Shown here one piece after another: positions 1 to 11,553 of a DNA stretch of 64,000 nt (within the stretch, counting starts at the first letter, position 1; every line of letters starts with the position of its first letter). The position numbers and the translations under genes were made by a program. The notes under the pieces are model-generated. The model saw only the letters and a list, made by a program, of their open reading frames with translations, was not told the DNA's origin and did not search any database. The stretch lies in the NCBI GenBank assembly GCA_028023455.1, contig JAQFVV010000152.1, forward strand, positions 868,001-932,000, given 5' to 3'. The stretch is from Epiperipatus broadwayi (Eukaryota; Onychophora; Udeonychophora; Euonychophora; Peripatidae).

Positions 1-378
1 TGATTCATACTCTAAGTTCACAAATACTTAAAATTTAAGTACTTTAAAATTACAAAGAACTAATTATAGGACAAATATTATAATTAGGCTGCCAAAATCC
101 CTTTACAGTTATAAAAATTGCAAAAATATTTATATGCTGACTTATCATGTAAATAAATATAGCATCATTAAACAACAACACATTTTATTCATTCTAAAAA
201 TTCCTGAAAAAAAAATTTTTTTAGACATTAGGCTGAAATATAACTCAACATTTATCTTCTAGCAAAAGCTAAAGTCGTAACATATATGTCAAATATGAAG
301 ATTTTTTATGAGTTACAGATACACAGATGAACCTGAAAAATATATCGTATATATTATATATTTACACCTACATCAGTC

Positions 379-480
379 AAAGCTTAACAAACCAATAAAA
401 TATCTACAGAGCAAACTAGTCTATTTATAAGTGTTGCCTTGATAATAGTTTACCAATGTTTTATTGGTTTGTTAAGCTTT
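379..480. repeat. Small hairpin with 22-bp perfect arms
   Basis: The 22 bases at 379-400 are the exact reverse complement of 459-480, around a 58-base loop. Both arms include the segment AACAAACCAATAAAA. This could be a small MITE remnant. No convincing target duplication is visible. Confidence 0.75.
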
Positions 481-2690
481 GGTCTGTTGTGATATGAATT
501 TCATCTGGAAACTAGTTAGATATTATCAATTTGTGATTTAGTATATAATAGTGGAAATATTTTTTAATTGCTAATTAGTGCTATTATGTTAGATGTAAAA
601 TCTCAGATCTACAAGTTTTAGAATTGATTATCAGCTGCTTAATATGAATTTTTAAAAAATGAATTACAGTGATTAAAAGTATTCAAATTTTATGTGATTT
701 TCAAGAAATTTCTATATGATTATTATTGTGTCTTTATTAATAAAATAGTAACATATGCTTAGTGCAGTAAATACTTAAGTGGATTAGTGAGTCCAAAAAA
801 TGTTAAAATCACATTTCATAATTAATGGGCATATATAATGTAAATACCCAGATTATTGCTGTATGCCATAGTATTTAAAAAATAGAAAGAAGTTTGTTGA
901 TCTTGTTTAATTTTCATTTCACTTGAACTATGGATAATGGAGGTCTTGAAATATAATGTTAACTAGATGGCCATGGCAACTTAATATTTTAAAATAATGT
1001 TATTTTCTATTAATTCTAGCATCAAATCATAAATCTGTTGTCAATTTCAGGAAAAATAAATAAATAATTTGAATAAATGAATAGATTCTGGAAAAATGAT
1101 TACGTGAATCACAAAAGGATCACTTGAATAAAATCAATATTATTATTAAGTATTACACATTTCAATTTTTGTTACTACAATCACCATAGCAACACATATT
1201 ACAAAATTAAATGTTTTATGTTTCATATATGTTTATAAATCAGTTTATTGAAAAATATTATTAAAACCATATATATATATTATGTATTTTTAAACATATT
1301 TGACTATTAATTAAAAGATATTGAAAATGTAATATGAATTTTTTATTTTGGTTTAAAATGAAAAATAATATTGAACTTGTAAAACATAATTTTATTTTCA
1401 CTGTATTCAATTATTTTAAAATCTCCATTTCACTTGTTAATTGGAGGCAAATTTTCTTGAACAATTTTCTTACAGTATCGAGTGAGATTTGAGTGATTTT
1501 CACCAGTCATCCTGACAATGTTAGCATCATCAATGGTATGTTATAAATAGAACTAGGATGCTCTAACAGGGATTCTTGTAATTTTATCATTGCTAAGAAA
1601 ACATATTTATATTCATCTGTAAAAACTTGTTAAATTTTCTCAAATTATGGAAGGATAAACCCAACTGTCTGCCCATTCAATTGGGGACAGCTTGTTGTTG
1701 AAGTTCCAGAGGATATTGCAAAATGTAAAACAAATCACCTATGCAAGTTGGCTATAAAAATATTCTGTTGTCAAAATTTGAAATTCCATCTATTTATATG
1801 TGATTAATACACACCCCATGGTGTGTATATGGATATTGTATTTCAAATCAATGAATTTCACAAGATCAATTAATTCAATCTTTGTGTGATATTAATTAAT
1901 TCAAATTTTAGTTACTTAATTTGGAAAGAAAAAGCTAGTGTTTATTATTCACTTAGATATGTCTGAATTTTTGTCACTGAAAAAAAAAATCTTTATAAAT
2001 TATTACCAATGGTAAATGAAAATAAAGTCAGTGATATGTGATTTTGCATTGACTAAGTACCTATTGTTTTAAAAGCTTGAATACATTTATATGCTTAAAA
2101 GAAATATCAGAATTTAAATGTAACAGTAATTGGATTCAAGTCCATGATAGTTATCATTCATGCTTATCTTCTCTACTTAAAGGAAAATCATCTCTACACA
2201 TTAGGATCAGGAACCAGTAGTTTGATGGACTGGATTAGTAGGTGAAAATGGACAGACTTTCACTTAGATGCTATGATTTCTATGTATATATTGTAGGGTA
2301 TTGAATTCACACCCTACATAACCAATTCCCAAATGACCTCAGAATGTGAGAAATATTTTTTCTCTTTTTACTTAACTGACTTTAATAGTCAAAGAAGACA
2401 ATATATATTTTGTCTTGAATAATTTATTAGTTATATTTAAGAATTTAAATAATGAGCATATATAAACAGTTGTCTGTGGACATAGACTCCATAAAATATT
2501 ATTTTTAGGTCTACTTATTAACTTCTTATGTTTGAGCTATATCTACTGAATTATAATATTCTTTCTTAATAATGCTTTGATTTTAATACTTTGTTATTAC
2601 TAATTTATTTTATAACTTTAATACTAATGATGTTAATAACATGTAGCTTTTAAATCATTTAGATTTTTTTAATCAAGTTTTATATACTTG

Positions 2691-2691
2691 A

Positions 2692-2730
<39 letters not shown>
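2691..2730. repeat. (TA)n(TG)n microsatellite
   Basis: A run of alternating TA passes directly into alternating TG. It is a simple-sequence repeat. Confidence 0.95.
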
Positions 2731-4697
2731 CATGTAAGTACAAACACAAACTTTACAGATTTTTTTTTTTAAAACTTATATTATTTAAGTCCAATTTTTC
2801 ATTATTTTATGTGAAAGTGTCAGCAAAAGTTTTGCACTAATGTCCAGCTGATGCCCAACTGATATCTTACAGGTCATGAGATAGAGAGATAAAAGGTAAA
2901 GTTTGGATGTGAGAAATATAGAGAATGTGAATAATGGTTCATTAATAGGCTATTAAAATTATAGAGACTACAGATATTTGAACCATTCCAAATAATAAAT
3001 TATAAAAAAAATTGTCAATTAAAAGAAAAGATTTTATCCAGGTGCATTAATTTATGGATTACCATGTGTTTCAGTTACAAAAATATGTGTGATGTCATCA
3101 GACAGGCTACCACATATATAATCTGAAAAATAAGACAGAAAAGGAAAATAAATTTGATTGCCTTTTGGAAACCACACATTAATAATTTTTATTTGAAAGT
3201 GTCTACAACCCTATGGTGGGGTAAGAAAGATATTTTGTTGATGGGTGACTGTTCTCACCCAAAGAACTCTTATGCACATTAAAAGAGTTAAAATATAAAG
3301 TGGAAATAACAGATATCATTCTATGAACTGATCTCCAAGTTTATTGTTTCACCTATTCAATGACTGAATTCAAATGAAAGCACCAAGAAAATGCTGAAAC
3401 CTATAATAAACCAGTCACATCCAGGGCAGAAGAAATGAAGAAACCATTCTGTTGCTAAAATGGTCCCTAAAAAACAACTTATTTCACAGCATTATCATCA
3501 TCATAGCAGTAAAACAGAAGAATTGCACACCTAAGCCAAAAATAGAATTGTTCCAGTAAAATGCTGCAATGGATGAATCTACCTGTGTTAAACATTGGTA
3601 TGTGGCTGAATTCAAATTCTCAACCTTAAACAAGCTAACTTCAAAGTAAAATTAATCCAAATCATTGAAACTGTCTCCACATCATAAAATAAAAGAGGAA
3701 CTTGGTAATATTAATTTTAATTTTATTTTATCACTGATTATTAACAATTATTTTTTTTAAGATAAATCCATTTATGTCTCTCCCTTTAAATATGAAAATG
3801 AGAATCAATTATTAGAGAAGATTTTTGATAATAATAAATATTGACCCTATTAATATATTATGTATTATTAGATTATCATTTATGTGTGTATTTTTTTTAT
3901 CAAATGTCTTTATTATGTATTAATTCAGGTATGATATAAATATGTTTATTTATATTATATGTAAAGGCTTAAATACAAATTTTATTAATAATGGGAAGTG
4001 ACATATATATACACACACCCAGTAATATAAATATGCTTACATGTATAATTGTTGAGTATGAATGTACAAATCGATAGAAATTTAGCATCATGAGAGATAG
4101 ATTTTAAAGTAGTTAGGGACTTAGATTAATGGAAATTGAGATAAGTAATGTGAAACCGATTTCTTTAGATATTTTTATCTTTATTATTTAACTATCCTTT
4201 CTATATGTATTTTTCGATTATTGTTACTAAGATTATTACTATAAAATGTATGTTATATGCAATATGTGAGTATGTGCATGTATCAGATGTTTATTTTCAA
4301 AATTAAAATGTTTCTATAATATTTCTTTTTACCATTAGAGACATGAATATAGACACAGCATGCTCTATAATATTAATGATTGAATTTAAGTTTCATTATG
4401 GAGAAGGAAGGAAGATTTTGGTTGTTGTTGTTGTTATTATTATTATTATGTTTCAAAAAGAGGAACTTTATTCAATCTAGAAAACAGGTTACATTAATAA
4501 TTTTTATATACATGTATTTACACTGATATTTCCGGGGATTGTATATATTGTGTTTAAGTTTTTTCCAAGTTCTTACATATATATACCGGGTGAGCGATGG
4601 ATTGTTTATCTTAAGTTATCATTTATTGATTCATGGATTTTTGCTGACCATTTTGTTGTTTTCTTTTTAAGTCTATTATTGAGGAAAGGCAGAACTA

Positions 4698-7600
4698 TTA
4701 GAGATTTGACTGTTGTTTTACAAGTGACCAAGTAGCCGTGAAAATGTCTGGGTGTGCTATTTTATTGTCTCTGGTTTTTAATTGTGCTAACTTGTTGTGA
4801 AAAGTTGATGGATGCCACCTTGTATTGTTGCCAAAAGCAAATGTAAATTGTGTGCACCAAAATGCATAAAGTACAAAGGTTGCTGCTCGGATTGTTGGGG
4901 TGGATGTTCTGCAGAATGGACTGATAATATCTTGCAGGGAGATGTTTGGTTTTCTGTATATATTTGTTATTTCATGCTGAATATTGTTTAATGCTGGGCA
5001 GTTGTAAAACAGATGTTGTTGAGTTTCTTCTGCTTGGTGGCATAGCGTGCAGAAGGGGTCTATTTTTGTATATAATCGTCTGTATCTTAAGAAATATGAT
5101 GTTGGCAAAGCATATAGATTTAGTTTCAGGAGGAAATCAAAGAATTTGGGCTCCATGGACCATTTTTTAAATTTTTTAAGCAGCTGTCGGTTGTTTATTC
5201 CGAGCATCTGTGTTGAAATATCTGATGTATATCCTGGGTATACCGTTGCATATATCTGCCAATATGAATATTTTGTTGTTGTTTGCAGGTTTGAGTATGT
5301 GTGATTCTGAACTGGTTTATAACTGATGATAGATAGCAATGTGAAGGTGGAGGTTTGTCTGTGGGTATTATTTGTATTAGATACTGGAGTTCTGGGAAAT
5401 GTCTGAGGGTGGCTATTATAAGGTTTGCAGTCTTACGTATTCAAAAAATATCTATGTTATGTAGCCCCAAACCATTGTGTATTGCTGGTTGACTAAGCTG
5501 TTTTGCAGATATTGACACAGTCTTTCTATTCCATAGAAGTTATTTGCAATATGAAGAGATTTTTGATGTAACGGCTTTGGAGAATTGAATTATGGGAGAA
5601 TAATAGATAATCTTGGTGATTACCAGCTGATTGAACAATTGTACTTTAGCATATATTGAGAGGTATGCTTTTGATAGTGAGGCAGAAGAGATTTTTGATG
5701 TAAAGGCTTTTGAGAATTGAATTATGGGAGAATAATAGATAATCTTGGTGATTACCAGCTGATTGAACAATTGTACTTTCATATATTGAGAGGTATGCTT
5801 TTGATAGTGAGGCAGTGATCCGTTCTGCTTCATCTTTTAACTTGTTCTGGATTTTTTTGCCTCATTGTGTTTGTTCCCATGTAGAAAGGCAAGCCAAGGA
5901 AAGGAGACTGTTTGCCTTGGAAAATTTGCATGCATGGCTTACTGCTGTATAGAAACCAAGCAGCAGTCTTGTTTTGATTAAATTTTAGATGGTGTGTTAC
6001 TTGAAAGTCTATCAGTATTTTCTGTCGTATTGGTATCTGTTTTCTTGATGGTAGGAAGACTGTGATGTCATCCATATATGCAATTCAGGCTACATGTTGT
6101 GATGTGCCTGGTATCTGGATGCCTTTGATACTCTGTTGAATTTTGAGTATGAGTGGGTTGATGTAAAAAGTAAATAGCAGTGAGCTGAGTGGTGAGTCTT
6201 GGGATATGGATTGTGTGGGAATGAATGATGGGGAATTTTTGCCATTGAGTGTGATATGTATTTCCCTGCTAAGTAGTAGGTTTGTTAGCAGGTACAGATG
6301 AGTTTGTGGAATTGTGGTGTCAGCTAGCATATTGATTAATGTATTGATGTCGACTGAGTCAAAAGCCGCTTCTATATCAAGTTGAACTGCAATTGGTGCA
6401 TACTTCTTCCTGTCCTGCACTGAGTTTATAACTGTTTTGAATATCATTGCAGCCTGTGCAGTTGATGATTGCTTCCTTGCAAACTGGCTGTGTGAAATTA
6501 GTGGTAGAATATGTGGCTCTAGGCTGTCTTTGAGTACTTTTTCAATTATTTTAATCGTAAGTGGCCCCATTGAGATTGGTTGTAGGTTGGATAGTGTTGA
6601 TACTTGGACTTTTTTCTTGTTGAAGGGGACTATTGCTATTGGATACAAACCTTGGATGTCATACAACTTTTGTGATAGATGATTTGCAAGGTCACATAAA
6701 TATTGGCTAGTGAACTGACTGAGATGTGCAAGGACAAATTTGGGGATTCCATGTGCTCCTGGGTGACATGCAATAGGTACTATTGCCAGTTTAGTAGCAA
6801 ATTCTGTGATGTTATATGGGGTATTTGTTTCTGTTTTTCCAAAGATGTTAGGATTATATTTGACCAGGTGGTATGCTTGCAGCTTTTGTTTGAAATGCTG
6901 ATAGATTGGTTTTAACATATTATTTCCTGCATATGTGTGCCCCTGCTCTGAGAGTGCCATTGGCACTCTGACAGTGGATAGGTAGCCCAAGGCTCAGCGA
7001 ATGTATTTTCTTGTCCATATGTGTTGTTGGCCAAGGCAGACTTTACTATTTTTTATTGCTAGGTAGTTTTTCAGGTGGTTACAGATGTTATTGTATGTTT
7101 GTGTAAGTCTGCATATATGTTGTTTACTGGTATGTGTTGGGTTTATCATTGTAATCCGTTTATGTATTTCATCAGCCAGTGCTAGCAGTCTTGGGGGGAT
7201 TTGCATGTAATGTGATCTATATTAAATGATAAAATGTTTATGAATGCTAAATATCTTTGAATGGGGTTAAGTTGCATATTTTTGATTTTGTGAAGCATTA
7301 CATATGTTTCTGAAAAAATAATTTCTGGGGTAGAAGTTGGAAGTAGAATTCTGATTGTTTTACCATGTGTAAGTGCAGTTGTTTGAATTCCTTTCAGATT
7401 GATTAGTATGGTTTGTGCAGAATGATCAGAGAAGAGAGATGGGTTGATGTTTAGGCTGATTTGATGGTGTAACATAGGTGAATAAAAGCACAGATCAATT
7501 CTTGATGTATGATGTTCGTTGTGAAAGATAACTGCCTCATTTGACGGAAAACCCTCTACACTCATAAGTGGAATTGATATTTGATGCAGCCACTTTAAAA

Positions 7601-8055
7601 TGAACTCTTGATATTTTATGTTGAAATCCCCCAATTAGTATGATTGGGTATGCATTAAAGCCAAGTAAGGAGTTTATGTTTAATATAATATTTGAGACAA
7701 TTGTAGGGCTAGGTGGAATATACACAAATATAATGTTTAGTGTGATGATTTGATGATTGAAAGTTACTATTAGTAAATTTGCATCTATATATATGATTTT
7801 GAATGAGTCAAATGGACAACTTTGTGTTATGAGCAGTCCAGTACCCCCTGAGGGAGATGATGTGTCTCTAGAGCATGCACAGTAGCCTTCTCTGCTTAGA
7901 TGTACTGTGGGGTCAATTTGTGAACCACTATATATTTTAGTTTCTAGAAGTCCTAGTATATGAGGTTGTGTAATCTTTATCCATTGTTGTAGCTGATGTA
8001 TTTTGTTGACTGAGTTGAGCCCTGTGATATTAAATGCTGTTATTTTTAGCTTCAT
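4698..8055 (-). pseudogene. LINE ORF2, AP endonuclease + reverse transcriptase (multiple disruptions)
   Basis: ORF2 encodes the polyprotein that nicks target DNA and reverse-transcribes the element RNA. The endonuclease part (8055 to about 7200) starts MKLKITAFNITGLNS. It has ETK and GDFN motifs and a SDH motif (LFSDHSAQ). GDFN is reached only after a one-base frameshift in a G run near 7635. A second frameshift lies in a C run near 7200. The RT part has DIEAAFDS, SQDSPLSSLLF and the catalytic YMDD near 6075. TGA stops in the same frame interrupt it at 6994-6996 and 6085-6087. The thumb is damaged by a 130-bp tandem duplication and a frameshift near 5830. The C-terminal piece (5339-4698) holds the zinc motif CTLCHQAEETQQHLFYNC. 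The ancestral protein was about 1,100 residues. Confidence 0.9.
5553..5814 (-). repeat. ~130-bp tandem duplication inside LINE ORF2
   Basis: Bases 5553-5684 and 5685-5814 are near-identical head-to-tail copies with a few substitutions and a small indel. Both encode the stretch VQLFNQLVITKIIYYSPIIQ of the RT thumb region. The duplication postdates the functional element and contributes to the frame break. Confidence 0.9.
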
Positions 8056-8057
8056 TA
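8053..8057 (-). promoter_or_regulatory. TAATG stop-start overlap between LINE ORF1 and ORF2
   Basis: On the minus strand the ORF1 stop TAA (8057-8055) shares its last base with the ORF2 start ATG (8055-8053). A UAAUG junction is known to drive termination-reinitiation of ORF2 in the insect LINE SART1. Here the overlap is seen directly and the mechanism is inferred. Confidence 0.75.
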
Positions 8058-9599
8058 TCGTGATTGGCTGCGAGTTGGTTTCACAGTGTGTTGAAGTTTG
8101 CGTGAAGCTTTTGCATATTCTCTAGTGTTTTGTGAGCAGTTATTAGTGGTTTGATTACTATCCAGCTCCATAGGTATTAATTTTTCTGTCAAGTGTTCAA
8201 TCATTTCTGTTAGAGTATTGTTTTCATCTGTTTTGGCTCTTTTTGATTTATTTCTTCTTGGCCAACCAGATTTTTTGACTTCTGTTGGTGTTGCTTTTAT
8301 GGGGGGGAGGCATGGGGTTAGTGACTTTAGAATATCTGTAGATGTTTTGTTTATAATTATATGTGGCATGCTTGTTTTTTGGGAGTTGTATGTATCATTC
8401 GATATGTCTGGATTTGAGTCTGACATGTTATTGATTGATATGCTTGGTGTTTGTGATACTTCAGGTATGATTTGTGCTTGATTTTGATCCATTTGATCAG
8501 TGCTTTCATTTAATTTATTTGAGCTATCTGTTGTAGGTTCAGGTATATTTGTGTTTTCTTCTGCATGTTTGTTTTAAGTAGCTTCATTTGTACTGTGATT
8601 GTTTTCATATTGATTGTTGTTTGAATTGCTGGTGTTATTTTGTGTATTGTTGCTCTCTTCATGTTGGGATTGGATGAGCTGATTATTTGGTGTCTGGCCC
8701 TGTATGAGTTGGCTATCCATGCACTGTGTGGCTAGGTGACCATGCTTGCCACAGGCATAGCATTGTGGTTTTAAACCTCTTATATATAGACTCAGCATAG
8801 CTTCCTGATCTGCAATTTGTGTTGGTATAGATTCTGGGTCAATGTCTTTGTGTAATTTTAACTTAAAATCATAGCTATTGCTGTATATTGGTATTGGTGT
8901 GTCTTTGAGGTATATTGGTTGAAATGCTATAACCTTGCCAAATGGATCCATCATTTTTTGAAAGTCTTGTTTCGTGTATCCAAAATATGTATTTTTTATT
9001 ATTCCTGTAATCTGGTTCTGTCAATCTTGATTGACTATAACAATCGTGTAATTGTCTAATGTTTTAATTTGGTTTAGAAATCGGTTCTTTTGACTACTGT
9101 CAAGAAATTCGATTGCGAAGTATCTGGGATTTGGATGATCTGCGATTCTTACGATCATTTCCCACAGTTCGTTTTCAGTTATTGCTTGATATAATAACGT
9201 GCGTGGAAAGCAATACAATGATATATTTGCGTCTGTGGCAGATATTACTATCAAGTTTGATGAAAAAAATCTTTTGAACGATGTATAGAGTCCCCGTGGA
9301 ATCGTGTTGTTAAAGTGTTCATTAATTCGTTCTAGCATATTATCGGTCCAGTTTTCAAGGGGAGGAGGATCTTGGTTTACCTGTATCTTTAAATCTAACT
9401 GTTTTATATCGTTCTGATTTGTTTTTCTAAATCTCAGAACTATTTTATTATTTATTGTAGTCGTGAAATTCTTTGAACTTGTTGCTTGCATGTTAGTTTT
9501 TGCGACCGTGGCATATGATTTGATGGTGTCTAAATTTTTACGCACTTCAGTGGCCATATTGATGCCAAATGCTCGATCATGCATGACTGTGGTCTCCAT
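8055..9599 (-). pseudogene. LINE ORF1, nucleic-acid-binding protein with CCHC knuckle (two in-frame stops)
   Basis: ORF1 of the LINE encodes the RNA-binding, particle-forming protein. Three open pieces (9599-9021, 8954-8574 and 8492-8055) are all in one frame and are separated only by a TGA at 9021-9023 and a TAA at 8574-8576. The ancestral protein was therefore about 514 residues. It begins METTVMHDR. Near the middle is the knuckle CYACGKHGHLATQC (CX2CX4HX4C). After it comes a long N/Q/S/T-rich low-complexity segment, then a basic patch (WPRRNKSKRAK). The final stop overlaps the start codon of ORF2. The N-terminal part has no domain I can name. Calling this ORF1 rests on the zinc knuckle and on its position directly upstream of the endonuclease/RT frame. 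Confidence 0.85.
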
Positions 9600-9818
9600 T
9601 TTTTTTATAAAAACAAAGAAATTTTTGGCAACGTAAGGGTTTTTTTTTTATATATTCTTGAGCTAGTTTCTGATTTTCACTAATTATAGTTTCAAAAAGA
9701 TTTATTTTTATTTTGTGAAATTATCTATATTGGTTTGATTTTAAATTGTGGTGTTATTATTAGATTTTTTGGGGTTTGAAACCCAACTACTTTACTATTA
9801 CTTACTGGCACTATCAGG

Positions 9819-10036
<218 letters not shown>

Positions 10037-10047
10037 TATAGATATTA

Positions 10048-10681
10048 TTTTATGTAATGCCGATAAAATAATGGGTTTTATTCTTCGTAATGGACGTTAT
10101 TTTAATATTTTTATTAAAATACATTTGTTTAAAACACTTGTACTTCCTATAATGGAATATGGCTCAATAATATGGAACTAGAATAAGTTATCTCATATAA
10201 ATAAATTGCAATCAACATGCAATAAATTCAGTAATATCATTAATGCAAAAGATGTTTGTATAAATTTGTTTCATAGAAGAGTGATTCTTGATATGAAATT
10301 TTTTTATTTAATCATTCATGGAAAAATTTACTTACATAATTGTATTTCAAAGGTATTAATAAGAGTTTCTCATGTATATACAAGGAATAAGGATTTATTT
10401 CCTATCGATAAATATAAATGTGAAACTTTATATTTAGCAGCATTATACAGATTACCAAATTTTTATAATATGTATTTTAATGATATTGATATATTTTTAG
10501 TAGATCTAAAGACCTTTGTTAAGGAAACAACAATTACTTTGTCAAATATTTAAGGTTACTCTCTATATAATCAGATTGGGAGTAACATTAATTTTTGTGA
10601 TATTTTAAATTTTAAATATTGTTTTTAATTTTAAATATTGTTTTATTATGTAAACATTTATATTTTCATTTTATGTCATAT

Positions 10682-10722
<41 letters not shown>

Positions 10723-10723
10723 T
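10048..10723 (+). pseudogene. 3' end of a CR1/Jockey-like LINE (RT C-terminus and tail)
   Basis: The frame around 10110-10553 reads LVLPIMEYGSIIWN, followed after a TAG by NKLSHINKLQSTCNKF. This is the block typical of the region after the RT catalytic core in CR1/Jockey-group LINEs (PILEYG..VW). It continues open to a TAA at 10551-10553. A 3' UTR follows, ending in a (TTA)n run at 10684-10723. The copy is heavily 5'-truncated, beginning just after the microsatellite. The LINE at 19742-25710 carries a similar block on the other strand (HTIEYGSVVWNPHSK), so the two may be related families. Confidence 0.75.
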
Positions 10724-11516
10724 ATGTAAATTTTCTATTTGTATTATTACCATTTGACCCATAATAAATTTTAATTTGTTTTTTATTAAAAGAGATATAT
10801 ATATTTCTTAAGTGTTAATCATTGTCTTGTGAAGTTAATTTAGTCATCATCATCACTGATGAATGCCAATCTTTAAGAATTTAAATATAACAATATATTG
10901 GTTAATAATTAGAGTTTGGTAAAAGATAGAATTTGTGTTGTAAGTTAGTTCTAAAACTGTGGATGGAACTATCATTGCCATCATCATCATCATATTAATT
11001 AATGGTCTAAATAAATACCGTAAATGTCCATATAGAAATAATAGTTCTCACTGTGTTTGTTTATTATTTGTGAGCCATCATAAGAGATAATGACTATCAT
11101 CGAATGTCGCTCAAGGTTTAGTGAATTGCCACTGATAAATCTATAGTATTAAATATGAGCTAATAACACTTATGAAAATATTAAATTTGAATTTATGATG
11201 TTAAACTCTTGTATGATAATTTATCTGAGAATTTATTTGCACAACTAAAGAATAATAAAGATGTTTTTCCCTTAATACAGGTGCATGTGATATGGTTATA
11301 AAAGGAAAATCCTACACACTGTCATAAATAATGTACTGACTGAGGTTCAAACCCAGTATGTTATAAGTAGGTATCTAATGTAACTTTATCTAGGTTTAGA
11401 TAGCTTATTGGCACCCATATATACCATATACACCTAAGTAAAATGAATAAAAAGAGAGAATACTAGATATTTTCATTACTAGAGATATTCCTTCAGTTAC
11501 AGATGTTTTATTTCAT

Positions 11517-11553
<37 letters not shown>

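Larger units (their letters stand above)
1..4420. other. Gene-free A+T-rich stretch
   Basis: I see no coding exon here. It is presumably an upstream NOS intron or flank, because the first recognised NOS exon starts at 17039 with a phase that requires earlier exons. It contains one short perfect inverted repeat and a TA/TG microsatellite, listed separately. The 3180-3680 part is less A+T-rich and could be an old repeat, but I could not name it. Confidence 0.6.
4421..9640 (-). mobile_element. Bicistronic non-LTR retrotransposon (LINE), nearly full length, degraded
   Basis: Read on the minus strand this is one LINE: a short leader, ORF1 (9599-8055), ORF2 (8055-4698), then a 3' UTR with an AATAAA motif near 4465. 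It ends in a simple repeat of ATA and CAA triplets at 4421-4450. ORF1 has a CCHC knuckle. ORF2 has an AP-type endonuclease, a reverse transcriptase and a C-terminal zinc motif, with no RNase H noticed. The reading frames are broken by in-frame stops and at least three frameshifts plus a 130-bp tandem duplication, so this copy is dead. The domain order fits L1/Tx1-like or R1-like elements, but I cannot fix the clade by eye. The 5' boundary is approximate. Confidence 0.9.
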
